Part shown: positions 13,319 through 25,898 of the stretch, piece after piece
Numbering within the stretch: position 1 is the stretch's first letter
Layout: each line of letters starts with the position of its first letter
NCBI GenBank assembly: GCA_019914995.1
Contig: CM034139.1
Span: forward strand, 3,450,461-3,514,460
Origin: Acanthochlamys bracteata
Lineage: Eukaryota; Streptophyta; Magnoliopsida; Pandanales; Velloziaceae
Length of the DNA stretch: 64,000 nucleotides
Direction: 5' to 3'
The notes under the pieces: model-generated
What the model saw: the letters and a program-made list of their open reading frames with translations, nothing else
The model's database searches: none
Told to the model about the DNA's origin: nothing
Translations under genes and position numbers: made by a program

Positions 13319-13870
13319 GAAAGTTAACTTTTCCAAAACCGTAAAACTAAGGTCACCATCTTAAGTGCTCCTCTTTAAAGCGTTCTCTATCTTCAAACAC
13401 TTATTCGGATGTGGTGCATCTCTTTCCATGATTCGTATCCCTACCATACAACAAGATCGCTAGGGCACTGATTTGATATATGTATATATAGTGACATTCT
13501 ATATATTTATATAGTTTAAATTTTAAAAAAATAATTTTAATATAAAAAAATTTAAATTTAAGACAGTGGAAAAGCGTACTCCTAAATATTTCCATAATCT
13601 CGCCATCCAGTTTCATTACGGTAATTGTTTGACCTGACCTAAATTCCTACTCCAAAAAACCTAGTCGCCATTGACCTATCTTTAGCCAGTTGCTCCTAAC
13701 CCAATTTTCATTAACCAAATCAAAATCCATAACTGTCAAGCCCAATTTAAAATTTTTTCTTAATAAACAAGTAAAGGTGAAATTTCCTTTTTGTTTTTGA
13801 GTCATTCGCGGTTAAAAAGTATCCGAATTTGTTATATTTGACAAATATTAAAAGAAAAAAGTTAAAACCG

Positions 13871-14098
13871 AAACCCTAGCGATAGCATGACGGTTTTTAT
13901 TTCCAAAAGCAGTAAATAAATTGCCAAGCAGTACTTCCTTCCCCATGCGATCTCAATATCTATCTAATCTTAATGGTGTTTCGTCTCACACTCGTGGGCT
14001 TTTCGCCACTTACATAACTCCCCATCTCCACCACTAGCTACGCTAAATATTAAAAATTTTAAAAGCTCTCTCTCACTCTCAGAATATATCAACCCTAA
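13871..14098 (+). promoter_or_regulatory. Telo-box motifs upstream of the GIP1-like gene
   Basis: AAACCCTAG occurs at 13871-13879 and AACCCTAACC at 14091-14100, within about 430 and 210 bases of the start codon at 14299. Telo-boxes near transcription starts are known in plants from genes active in dividing cells. The leader after 14100 is pyrimidine-rich (CTCTCT runs). Function here is inferred from motif and position only. Confidence 0.45.
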
Positions 14099-14298
14099 CC
14101 CGAACCCGAAAATTTATATACTTTCTTTTATTCAATTCAACCTCTTTTCTTATTCTCTCTATTTTTTCTTTTATCTATCTCTAATCGAGAGCGAAAGAGA
14201 ACCGAAAATCCCCTAAAGCGCTCGCCTCGTTCGTGTTTTCTTTCTTCTGAGGGTTTAGGGCGGCGGCGAGTGGTGGTTGCCGACTGTGGTATACAAAC

Positions 14299-17200
14299 AT
14301 GAGTGGCGGTGGCGGTGGCGGTAGTGGAAGGGTTAGCGGCGGTGGCGGCGGCGGCGTTATTGGAGGGATTCCGCCTGGGTCGAGAAAGATGGTTCAGAAT
14401 ATTAAAGAGATTGTGAACCGTCCCGAAGCTGAGATCTATGCTACACTTAAAGAGTGTAACATGGACCCTAGCGAAACTGTTGAGCGGCTGCTTGCTCAAG
14501 GTTAGATAGATGAGTTGATTGTTTTGATTCATTGGTGTTGGATTTCATCATTTGTTTTGCGATTTGTTGTTTCGATTTTGTTGTTATTAGTGCTTTGATT
14601 GGTTGGGTGGAGAAGGATATAGAGTGTGGGGGGAGTTGGGAGGGTGATTGATCAACTTGATCTGTTACTGATTGTGGGGTTTTTTGTTGGTTTAAAGACT
14701 GCTTGATTGTTTCTAATATTGATCCGCTAGTAATTCATTGGAAATTTGATGACATTGAATTTTTTTGAGTTCAGAGGACAGAGTAGAAGATAAAGTGCAC
14801 TGTTCTTTCTCTAATTCTTCTTTTGTGTTCTTGGAGCTGTGACGGTTATAAAGTTGTTTAGTTTAAATAGGGTTAAGAAGCGTGCTTTTCTCGTCCTGTT
14901 ATCGTGTTTGTAGAATTTTTTTCTTTGATTCTGTTTGATCTTGGTGCTCTAAGAAGCTTGTAGGTCTTTTTTTTTGTCTGTTTTACAAACCAGTTGCTGG
15001 AGTTATTTGAAGAGGAAAAACTTCGTTAACTTCGAGTTGATTGTCTATTGCAAAAAAATTTTGCTTTTCTCATTTTGAGTAGATTAACAGTTTTAGTTTT
15101 TTTGAGATGTGTTATTGGGTGAGATGCAGCTATACTGGGGATTCCTTTCTCACTGGATTGGTGATGCGAGTTTTATGTATTCCGCTGAAGTTTCTCTTGC
15201 TTATTTTGGCTAGTAAACTGAAGAACTGCAGGGAGGTTGATGTAGGATGTTTGTCATCTGCCTTGTTCATCTCTGTAAAAGCATGCAATGATAAGGAATA
15301 GATATAGATAATAAGAATTACTGTTTTGACTTTTCTTCGTCTTACTTACAGGCTTTAAGTTATCTTTTCTTATTCTATTCGAAGATGAATGAGAAGGGAC
15401 CATGTTCATCTCGGTCTTCTGGTCTTGGTATTATGTTGATACTTGGTGTCTTGCTAATGTCTTTGTTGCTGAGCTTCTTCGTGTCTAATTTTGTTTGTGC
15501 ACATGAATAAATTTTAGGATGATGCAAAAGTATTTTATAGCAGTTGAATTATGAAGTGAACTTAACCATTCAATTGTACGGTCTATGTGTGAGGTCGATG
15601 TTATTATTTTTTTGCTTTACCTGTTTGGTTTACTGGTTTTTTGTTCCTTCCGTGTCTAACTGCTTGTATTTTGTTGTCACAGATACCTTTCATGAAGTTA
15701 AGAGTAAACGTGAAAAGAAAAAGGAGGTCAGTATAATTTGGATTTATTTGATGATTATTGTGTCTTGACAAGTTGTAGTTTAACATCAATCTTGGAAATT
15801 CGATATTTTCCAATGTGATGCTCTTATGCTATTGACTCCTGCAGATCATTCTAGTAGCAAGCATCCTTACATAGATGCTAAATATGTAGAGTAGACAAAC
15901 TTGTTAGCTTCTTTTTATTTTTGTAAAGTTCATTGTGTAGAGACAATAGTAATGCATCTTTCCATTCAATAATTTGTGCATACTAAGTCTTGCTTCTTGT
16001 AAAATTGTTTCTCCCATTCAGATCATAATGTTTTTTGTTTTTCCGCATTTATCAATGCTCCATTGGCACTATCATGACATTTACGTATCAGTTAAGTTGT
16101 CACTAGGGATGACTGACTTGTTGTTCCACTGTTCTTTATTAGATCAAAGATACGCCAGATTCTCGGTCTCGGGCAGCTAGCAGCTCAAGTCGGGGAGGTA
16201 GAGCTGGTATTGATAGAGGGGGCCGCTCTACTACTAGCCAATACAGCTCAAATGGTAGGCATAGTTAATTGGATTCTGTATCTATGATTTATATGTATTC
16301 CTTGTACTGAGACAGTCAATGATTTTAGATGGTGGAGTATCTCGTGGCATTTCAACGTCTAAGAAAGAGAATGGACCAGCAAGTGTTCCTACTTCATCAA
16401 TTTTAGGACCTGCAGTTCATGCTCCTAACCTTAGCCGGAAGCTACCAGTTTTGAAGTATGTAATTATCCATTGCTTTTTTTTTTTGTTTCCTCGGATATT
16501 TATGCATTTAACTAGTGCTTTAGTGATTAGCAATTTAATTCAGTTGTTGCATGTATATAATGCTTGTTTACTTAACAGAATTTGTTTGGAGCTAATTGAA
16601 ATGTAACAGCTATATCGATGATTTCATCTTAAGTTGCTTAGAAAATGATGTGTTAGTTCGAATGCACCTCTAATTGCAATAAATGGGTCGTACATGTGGA
16701 TCTTAGTGCCAATGAAGAAAGAATAGATGTAAAATATGTAGTCAATTAAGCTCAAAATATCTAGTTTTGTTGAGGTATTGTTGTTTCCTCTAAATGTTAT
16801 AGCTTGTGCAACTGCTTTCTGCATTTGCAATCTACTAGATAGGTTCTCCATGAATAGGTTTATCTGTTAGCTAATTACCTATCTTTTGCTGTGGAATTTT
16901 TCTTCTTTTACTTTTGAGGCTACTGATTGCTTGTGGATGTTGGCAATCATAAATAACTAAATTTTAATCTGCAGTAACCCTCCAGCAATGGAAAGTATGT
17001 CACAGGCGACTGGTATACAAGATGGCGTCCCTTTACCTTCGCAACCTTCAGTCGCACCTCAGCAAGGTTGGGGGGGTGCTCCAGGTCAAATTACCATGGC
17101 TGATATTGTCAAAAGGGGTAGGCCTCCAAGCAAGCCTGCGATCCCAGTATCTGCACATGAGAAACCCATTATGTCGAATGCACCTGACACTGCCTTCGTA

Positions 17201-20200
17201 GCAATGCCATCTCAGTTTCCAGTTCTGGAATCAAACCATGCCTTTAAATCATCTTCCAATATCATCGCAAAGACAGCTGACATCAGTCATGAGAAAGAAA
17301 CATCTGCAGAACAAGATATTAGTCATGACAGTTGGTCCTTGGCTGAAGACACACTTGTGGGAAGTGGCCCAGGCCCTGAAGCATCTGTCGTTTTGAGTAA
17401 AGGAGAACCATCTATCTCAGATTTGCTTGAAGGAGTTGATTTACATCTAAAACCTAATGCTGATGACACCTCTGTGCAAGAGGGTAGCTCCAATGGTGAA
17501 AGTGTACTGGAGGAACCCACTGGACATACTTCAATTAATCGACAAGTAAACATGGATAATTCTGGTGATACTCATTTTGTTGATGGTTCATTTCAGTCAC
17601 AAAGACAAGCATTTGATCACCATGAAGGTATTACTCCATAATTGAACTTGATTATTATAAATTTGATTGATAAGTATTGGTTTTATCTGTTTCCTTTATG
17701 ATTGTATGATGCTAGGTCTGTTGCTATTAGGGAGTTCTTGCCGTGAAACTTGATTAATCCTTTATTGTTATTTTCTTCAGTCGAAGATGTTAACATTGGA
17801 ATCTCATCTGCTGCTTTGGGCATCCAACAACTAAATCTGAACAAGGAGGATATAAGCTCAAGTTCTGTTGGTGAACATCCAGCAGTTATAATTCCTGACC
17901 ACCTACAGGTTACAAATGCAGACTGCTCGCACTTGAGTTTTGGCAGTTTTGGTTCAGGTGTCAGTGCTTCACTACCTGGTTCATTTCCAACTAAGCCTAT
18001 AAAAGCTAATTTAGATACGACTCCTGCTGCAGAACCTTCAACCCTGGCTAATCAACCGGAAACCAGGTATGTCCATGTTTCTAATTTTAATTTTGTTTGA
18101 TAGTTTTACAGCATTTGTGTGGTTTTAAAACCTTAACTAAAATTGCAGGACTGCTGAATATTATGATAATGATCAACTGAGACCTACTGTAAGTGAGAAT
18201 GCAGATCAGATAGCTAGTAGCTCTATAAGCTATGACACTCCTTCATTGTCGCAGTCTGAGATTCCAAGAAATGATTCATTGGATGCTATGCACGACCTTC
18301 AGTACAACATTCCTTCAGTCTCTGGTTATTCATTGCAGAACACAACCCAAACAAATGCTGCGTCATTTGCATATGCTCAAGCAAATCCACAGATGCAAAA
18401 TCTGGCATCCTTTTCAAGTTTATTGGTATGACATCACCTCAAATTGAAGTTCCAATACTTCTAAAATGAATGATTTGTGTTATTTGCTTTTGTTATCCCA
18501 CCCATTTCCAGTTTCCCCATCTGTTTTTTGCCTGCTATTATTTAGAAGTGTTACATTCATGTTTGGTCATGAGTAGTCTTCCTACCAAGTGCCATGGTTC
18601 CTTCTTTAAGTGACTTTATTTTATTTCCTTGTTTTGTGAACAATTTAGTATGACAAACTAGTCGAATGCAAATTTGACCACAGCTTAATAATCTGAAAAA
18701 TACTTAAAACACTTGTCTTGAGTTATTTTCCCCTCTATCAATTAACTCCTTCTGATTGTGTGCCTTTACACCATAAGTGATCTGCATGCAGTTTTCATCA
18801 TTATCCGTCCCATTGGCTGCCATATCAAGCTAAGTGCTTGGCATGCTGATTCATGTTTATATTGGTATATGTAGCTGATATGCTAAGTGTTTTGGACTTT
18901 CATGCATTACTTCATAATAGGCTGACTGTTACAGCCATTGGTTAAGCATATGTATATACATTGTTTACACTTTTACTTCAAGGATATCTTTGCTATTTTA
19001 CATTAATGATTGTGTCTTTAGCTGCTCATCTCTTTGGTTTTTTCTACAATATTGTAATTGTTGACTAATTGCTTGTATTATCCATTTCCCTGGCTCTATT
19101 CTCTTACTATATGAAACAGATCCACTACAGCAGCTAAAAATGGGAAATCCATTGTTTCATCCTGATATAAAAGCCCCATTAATGCTTCGGCTGTATTGGA
19201 GCTGAAATAGATTGTTGTGATATAACTATTGTGTCAATTCCATGCTCTGTTTAGCTTTCTTCCAATATGTAGATTTTACTTGACTAAACCTGTATTTGAT
19301 ATTTTACTTTTGCAGCAACCATATAACAACCCGTTGCCAAGCAATTCAGTGACATCGACACTTCCACAGTCTCGAAGTTTTGACCTGCCATTCTCAACTT
19401 TCTTGGCGATGCAGTCGATGCCAACAAAGTATAGTACATCGGTGTCTTCTATTAGCGGAACAACATTGGCTGTCCCTGAGGTACTGTGCTTTATTATGGA
19501 CGTAGTTTGAAACTTCATGACCATTCACTCAGTAGATTATACATAGTTTTCTCATAGCCCTTGAGGCGTTATTACTCTAGGACCTCTTCGATACTCTAAG
19601 CAAGACTAGCAACAAGTTCCTAATAATTATAATTGACACTCTACCTCATGGAAGATCATTGTACTAACTGTTTGCTTATGACCAATTCATGTCTCATAGC
19701 CCTTGAGGGGTTATTACTCTAGGACCTCTTCGATACTCTAAGCAAGACTAGCAACACGTCCCTAATAATTATAATTGAAACTCTACCTCATGGAAGATCA
19801 TTGTACTAACTGTTTGCTTATGACCAATTCATGTACAGACTTCAATAACATATATTTCTTATAGCTTCTGTAAGCTTGATGTCAATCATTCTAGGATCTT
19901 TTTGTAAGGGCTGATTGGTCCCATTCATCTGATTAGGATACTCAATATTGTTATGGCATTTTTAGTGCCCTTGATAGAGAATAGAATGGGAAGGAGATTG
20001 TCGCAGATAGATATGAAAGTCATTGGTTTGAACTTTGATGGTGGTTCTATGCTATTTCGACGTTTCCTTTGGGATTAAATAAGCTGCAAAAGGTCCTAAG
20101 ATTAAGTGATACTTTAGTGGAATTGCAGAGAAAATTCTAGTAAGATACATTAAACATTTTGAGAGGAAGTGATTCAGAAAAAGCAGAAAATCTAATATTC

Positions 20201-21757
20201 TGCGTACTGGGACTAGAGATCAAATAGAACAGTAAGTAATTTTGAAAGAAATCATCATTCCAAAAAGGAGAAGGGTAAATACAAAACGAAATTTATTAGT
20301 CATCTGAATCCTGCAAACCCAACTGTCTCCGAAGTTATCATGATTCTTCTATCTTTTGGATAAAAAGGTGCTAAAAATATATGGTCTTTCTATGCAAATA
20401 CTGCACCATTATATAAAGGAATCATGAATAAAAGAGGAAGTTGGGAATCCAGCACCTGCATTAAAGTGTGAAACAAGTTTGAGATGCACATTTTTCTGTT
20501 TCCCTTTCAAATATGTTTTTTTAGTTATTTTACGTTTGTTAGCTTTTCACAGGCTGCAAAGCAGAGTGCGTTCACTAGTGCTCAAGCAAGTCCTCAGCCA
20601 AGTACCAGTATCCCTGTCGGGCCTGCTCTTCCCCAACAACTCCAAGTTCATCCTTTCTCCCAGCCTATTCCTCTAGGACATTATACAAACATAATGGGCT
20701 ATCCTTTCCTACCTCCTAGCTATACTTACATGCCATCTGCTGCGTTTCAGCAAACATACACAGGAAATGGTGCTATGCATCAGTCACAAGCTACTTTACA
20801 GGGTGCAGCCATCAAGTACAACCTCCCTCAGTACAAAGCCAATGCTTCTGTGACAAGCTTACCCCAGTCTGCTGCAGTTGCTTCTGGTTATGGAGGTTTT
20901 GGAGGCTCTAATATCATTCCTGGAAGCTACAACCTTAATCCTACTCCGTCTGCCAGCTCATCAATTGATGATGCTCTAGCTTCACAATACAAAGAAGCAG
21001 CAAACCAATATATTCTTCAGCAGGTAAGTTTTTTTCTCCAGACCAGTAATTTAATTCTTAGTTTATGCTGCATGGGAACCGATTTTCTGGCTGTTTACTC
21101 TGTCATCTGATTTCCATTCATTCTGTTGCTTTCCCTGTCTCAAAGATTGAGTAATACTTGTTTGATTGTTTTTGTTTCTCGTTGGTTGTGATGCTGTGAT
21201 ATTGTTTACAACAGGGTCCTAAAGCTGTCTTTAGATATGCAATTCAATAGTTTGTAGATTTGTTTTCCTTTTTTTTTTATAAAAATGTATGGGAGCGTAT
21301 GATTTATTTTTGTCAATCTAAAAGTCATAAAAACTATATGCTTTTTGTCATGCAACAGACTAACTAGCATTAGAATTATCTATTATAAACTTGAGGACTT
21401 TGTTTAATATCAATATGTTCATTTTATCGAGAACTTTTGGATCTCTTTTGGTTCTCTGACATGGGGTTATTTCTTAAGAGTGATAACCCTGCAATGTGGG
21501 TTCAAGGAGCTGGATCAAGGACAATGTCTCCTCTTCCACCTAGCACATTTTACAGCTTTCTGGGGCAGAACCAGCAGAGTGGTTTCCGACAGAATCAACA
21601 GCTTTCAGCATTGGGGAATTTGGGTTACCCTAATATCTACCATTCACAGGCAGGCATGTCTCAGGAACATCAGCAGAACTCTGGTGAGGGTAACTTGAAT
21701 GGTTCTCAAGGTGCACAGACGCAGCAATCACACCAGATGTGGCAGCCGAGCTACTAA
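14299..21757 (+). CDS. GIP1L: GBF-interacting protein 1-like (DUF1296 family)
   Basis: Ten exons give an 871-residue protein: 14299-14500, 15683-15726, 16143-16254, 16329-16455, 16975-17627, 17781-18066, 18149-18425, 19316-19480, 20553-21023, 21479-21757. All junctions are GT-AG and the frame stays open. Residues 1-23 are Gly-rich. Residues ~24-85 form the DUF1296 UBA-like domain (PPGSRKMVQNIKEIV, then ATLKECNMDPSETVERLLAQ, then FHEVKSKREKKKE). A basic RGGRAGIDRGG segment follows, then a long disordered Ser/Pro/Gln-rich region ending SHQMWQPSY. Arabidopsis GIP1 enhances DNA binding of G-box-binding bZIP factors, so a nuclear co-regulator role is inferred from family. Introns 7 and 8 are long (890 and 1072 bases); intron 8 carries a tandem duplication. 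The weakest junction is the acceptor at 21479, chosen because the AG two bases later would put a stop in frame. Confidence 0.9.
19550..19833 (+). repeat. 142-bp tandem duplication in GIP1-like intron 8
   Basis: Two adjacent copies, 19550-19691 and 19692-19833, begin TCTCATAGCCCTTGAGG and end GACCAATTCATG. They differ at only a few sites (for example GCG/GGG, AAGTTCC/ACGTCCC and GACA/GAAA), so the duplication is fairly recent. It lies within an intron and does not affect the coding frame. Confidence 0.95.
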
Positions 21758-22760
21758 GTAAATGGCTGTTTACCCATGCATCTTGAGGCTGATCTGTGGC
21801 TTATTATTAGGGGTAAAATACGGTTTGATCACATCTGAGGTACAATTTAAGAAATTTTAGTCTGATCAACTGTACATATCCAGCAGAGGATGGTAGAGGC
21901 TACTGATTGCCTCTAGGTTGATGTATTCTAGAGATTGCTGTGTTTTTAACTGCACCATGACTAATTTGTGCTGTTGTCCTAGTATTAGTGAGGAAAATTG
22001 TGCTCTGCTGACTATCTGTAACAGTTGACTTACATTATCTAACAAGTGGTGTTTCTTGGGTTCTAGATATGATTCTCATCTGTTTACATTTATTGGGATG
22101 CCCTTGCTTAAGTACCTGCAGTCTGTTTCACATGATGCTGCTTTCTTTATTTGTTGGACATATATAATTATAAATTAATTGGTGAATGCTCTCAGGAGCA
22201 AATGCGTATACTTTTGAACGCAGCCGTGGGAGGATTTAAAGACTAGCTTTTGCGCCTCGCCTTTCCAATAAGCAGATCATTCAAGTTCGGTGGGCCTGAG
22301 ACTTTCAGGATCTAAGCGTGTAATAATGTGTTAGTGGTCCGTTACAGTGTTACTATCTCGTTCTAATGTTGTACAAGTATGCTTGCTTGTGTTTTCCTTT
22401 CTGCCGCCCTTTCGAGGCTGGGCCTTAATTACGGATATATTTATTACAGGTATAACAGTTCGGGATCAGCATCGGTATTTATATATGAAGCTTTTCTGTT
22501 GGGGGTCTTTTTATTTATGTATTTTTTTTGAGGATAACTTTTGCGGAGATCCCCGTTACTTGACAGAAGAAAGGGGTATTTCTAAAGCTCTCTGATCACC
22601 ATTTGGTGTTACTGATCGCAATTTTACCAAGAAAATGTCAATACTGGCTCTTCAACACTACAAAATGAAATCAACTTTCGAGGGAACAGATTTCAATGCT
22701 AACTCCTGCAAAAGCAATTATATAGGTTCACTTAAGTAAAAACATGTAATAGGTTCTCGA
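21758..22760 (+). other. Probable 3' UTR and spacer after the GIP1-like gene
   Basis: No coding region is supported. The first several hundred bases are T-rich and resemble a 3' untranslated region; the poly(A) site is not certain. Nothing else recognisable was seen before the CtpA-like pseudogene region. Confidence 0.4.
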
Positions 22761-22825
22761 TATTGCAAATTATGCAGCTCTGCAATTTGTCTCTGCAGTT
22801 TGGTCCATTAGAGAAGATGAAAGCA

Positions 22826-23035
22826 CAGCACATCCTTGAGCTAGCTATGTCGATAACTTCCGGACCCCTTCTTCGTCAACGCACTCCAATCCCATCAGCG
22901 ACCGCTATCTCCAATCTCTCAATCAGAAACCGACTTCATCTCAAATTCGCAGTAGTAGCGGGTACCAAAGTAGCCTTACGTCGTCTCTGCCTCCGTGCCA
23001 TCGCCGGCTCTGTGACCTGTATGAGCAGAATATAG
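22826..23035 (+). pseudogene. Possible transit-peptide exon of the CtpA-like pseudogene
   Basis: An open stretch encodes a Ser/Thr/Arg-rich N-terminus (MSITSGPLLRQRTPIPSATA and onward) followed by VALRRLCLRAIAGSV. It resembles a chloroplast transit peptide running into a hydrophobic lumen-targeting segment, as expected for a thylakoid processing protease. It lies about 0.5 kb upstream of the first certain protease exon. The exons for the N-terminal and PDZ domains that should lie between were not found. Assignment rests on position and composition only. Confidence 0.35.
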
Positions 23036-23552
23036 ATAAACATACACGACTTGCTTTTTTCCTTCAAAATGAATAGTAATATAATGCAAATTTTTGGTAC
23101 TGGTAAATATCCGTTTTTAGGCCACATAAAGACATCTGATGCTCAGTGGGAAGATCAGGGTAGATCTTTTAAGTTTTTGCTTCTTTTCTTTCTAAATAAT
23201 TATCCTGCACGATTTCTGTTTGAGTCCTCTTGCTTTGTGGAAGTTCTCTTATAGTGCGCTTGGTACCTGGTAATGTTATACCTCTTAATGCATATGCATA
23301 TGCATATTTATGCATATTTGTGGTACATGGGCATATAGGCATAAGATATAACAAAGACCTTACATAATCGGTATGTCATTCTGCTATTTTGTTGTCAATT
23401 TATAAAATTCCGTGTGTTTGTCCAAATAAGTAAATAATGTATCATTTGTTTGGTTATATTCACTTCTTTTATTTCACTAGTTCATGTATTTCTTTTTCCT
23501 TTAAGTATCAGATTCATTTTTCTGGTTTACTAATGACTATCATCTTTTGTAG

Positions 23553-25898
23553 CATTGAAGCGCCTCCAAGATTATGGTGTGTCATATTTTGCTTTGGATC
23601 TTTGAGATAATCTTTGTGAACTTGTGCAGGTGGGCTTTCCATTTTCTTCCTTGTGCTTTATATGTAAGCTATTTTCTCTTCTATTCATTTAGTTTGGGGA
23701 AATCTCCTGTATTTGCTGAAATGTTTAATGTTATTATCTCACAGTAATGTTGCTTATGTTAATACTACGTAGAGAAGATGTAATTGAGCTGAATTTGGTT
23801 CTCCTTTCAAACTTTGCTATTAAACTGCTCTGACCTGTGTGAAATTGTGTTCCAGGAGATAAGCAGGTTTTGCTTGAAGAATCTTGATTATATGTTTAGA
23901 CAAATGTTTGTGGCTTGGTGTCTTTGCTGCTTTCACATGCAATTGCTTTGCATTGACTAAATATTCCTAGATTCCTCGTAATCTGGTTTAAAGCAAGTAG
24001 CTTAGTGATCTTTGAACTAATCATACTTCACAGCCAGCAGGTTTTATGCTTTTGCTAGTGCTAGCAGCAAAAGCCTGCTTATGAGTATACAACTATATCA
24101 GTATTGTAGGGCTGGAAATTATGTGAATATTGTTAGTTTATACTTTGATACAGCTTATGGTTGAGATTTGGAAAACCTAGTTGATTGGATCCAATGCTTA
24201 CAAGGATTTCAATATAGGTTTACTTAAGAAGATCATCTAGCCATATGCATACCTGCTATTAATTTCAGGTACTTATTATATATGCACTTTATTATTAGCT
24301 AGTAACTGTATATATGCTCCTGCTACTTGTATTAACGTGATGTTTCCTATTTTAAGCTGGTCGACTTATTATCACATACCGGGAGATTGGAGAACACTTT
24401 TGCTCTTCACTGCTCATAGTGCTGGTGCATGCTCTTAGATATGTTATAAGTGGTTGCTCGAATGTCTGTAAGTGTTATTGGGCTTTACATTATTGATGAA
24501 TTTCTTTATTACTTTTCTACTAAAATCTATTCAAACTTTTGTAGGCTGGAGTTGAAGTTGCAAAGCTCTTTCTAGATGGTGGCCAAAAAGTATGTGACAT
24601 AAGCACTGTTATTATACTTGATAGTTTAGTCTTCTTTTACTCTAGTTTAACTGCCACAGCCGGCATCAGGAATCTTGCACTTCCAAGAAAATGATATTAT
24701 AATTATTGTTGCTGAGTTATTAAAAAAGGCATGGTCATTTCATGCTTGAGAACATGTTGCCTTAGAGTTTTTCTGTGAAGATACAGCATTTGCATCTTGC
24801 TATTCTGGCTGTTTTGGAAATTGTATCTTTTTGATGTCTTGGCTTGCTTACATGAAAGACAGAAAAAAAAATTATAAATACTCGCTGTGTATAGTAATTG
24901 CATGCTTTTGGCTGTTGCCCTGTGACAAGGTCATTAGGGGTTGCAAGTGCTGTTTGATGTAGGAAGTACTAGGCATATCAAGAGTCTAGAATGTCCAATA
25001 GCATGCATCTTCTGGTTTTGCTATATGCTGTTTATCAGTTTATTCAGTGGTTGTTTTGGCTTTTCATCATATCAACTGTCTTCTATTTTGACATGTCTTA
25101 CCCTTGTTATATCTTGAGGCTGTTATTTTGTTGTCCACCGTTCTTGGGTTACAGATTGAGTTTAACTATGGTTGCTAATGCATGTGCTTCAGGTCATATA
25201 TACTGTTGACAGAGATACAGAAATCCAGAAAAGCATTGTTGCTGAAATTGCACCTATAATTAACACTCCTCTAATTGTATGTAAGCACTATATATACTCG
25301 CAAATGCTTACGGTTGAATGTGTAAAAATTTACATTGTAGTTCTCATTTTCATATTTGTACGTCCCCGTTAGTGGTCAAAACATTTTAGTCAGAGCTAGG
25401 ACCTATTTGCTTGTGGGGATAGAGTTAGGACCTATTTGCTTGTCATAATACGATCATATTTTAATTTTATTGTGCTTCTTATATCAGGTTTTGGTGAACA
25501 TTAAGACTGCAAGTTCAAATGAAATAGTAACTCACGTACTTGCATTATGCATTTTATGTTGCAACCTAGTTACAACAGTATTATGACAGGAGCTATTGTT
25601 AGGTTGCTACAGCACTTCAAGAAAACTGCAAAGCTGTTCCTGTAGGAGATAGAACATTTGGGAAGGTGTGACTATCTGTTTGATGTGTTCTAGCTGCACT
25701 TATCACTTTCCAAAATTGAAATGGACCTTGGTTTTTCCCTCTCTTCCTTTCTCTATAAAATGAAATATTGCAGGGCTTGATACAATCTGTTTTTTAGCTT
25801 CATAATGGCTCTGCTGTTTACTATTGGGAAATATGTAACGTCTAATCACAATGACATTAAAGGAGTTGGAGTACAGCCAGACTTCCCAAGCATGCAAG
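23553..25898 (+). pseudogene. C-terminal processing peptidase (CtpA-type) pseudogene
   Basis: Six consecutive exon remnants of the S41 peptidase core lie in order with splice sites mostly preserved: 23553-23629 (RLQDYGVSYFALDL), 24545-24589 (AGVEVAKLFLDGGQK), 25193-25280 (VIYTVDRDTEIQKSIVAEIA), 25488-25526 (VLVNIKTASSNEI), 25603-25665 (VATALQENCKAVPVGDRTFG) and 25774-25898 (GLIQSVF, then a stop, then LHNGSAV). In plants this family matures the D1 protein of photosystem II. The catalytic Ser codon (TAS, 25512-25514) and the Lys of FGKG (25663-25665) remain. The gene is dead: TGA at 23603-23605 replaces the Arg expected in LDLRDN, TAG at 25795-25797 replaces the expected Glu, and a frame change near 25830 separates GSAV from IGKYVTSNHNDIKG. 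The PDZ region is missing upstream and no C-terminal exon was recognised. Confidence 0.88.
25392..25443 (+). repeat. Short tandem duplication in a pseudogene intron
   Basis: The phrase TAGGACCTATTTGCTTGT occurs twice with a 29-base period (AGAGCTAGG... then AGAGTTAGG...), between two exon remnants of the CtpA-like pseudogene. It is a local slippage-type repeat with no evident function. Confidence 0.85.

Noticed and set aside
14137-14532. 131-codon minus-strand open frame
   Set aside because: It is the antisense of the GIP1-like leader and Gly-rich first exon; its Ala/Thr-rich composition comes from the GGC repeats.
22590-22625. CTGATCA...CTGATC stretch resembling a box C/D snoRNA end
   Set aside because: No properly placed C box, D box and terminal stem; repeated TGATC alone is not evidence.
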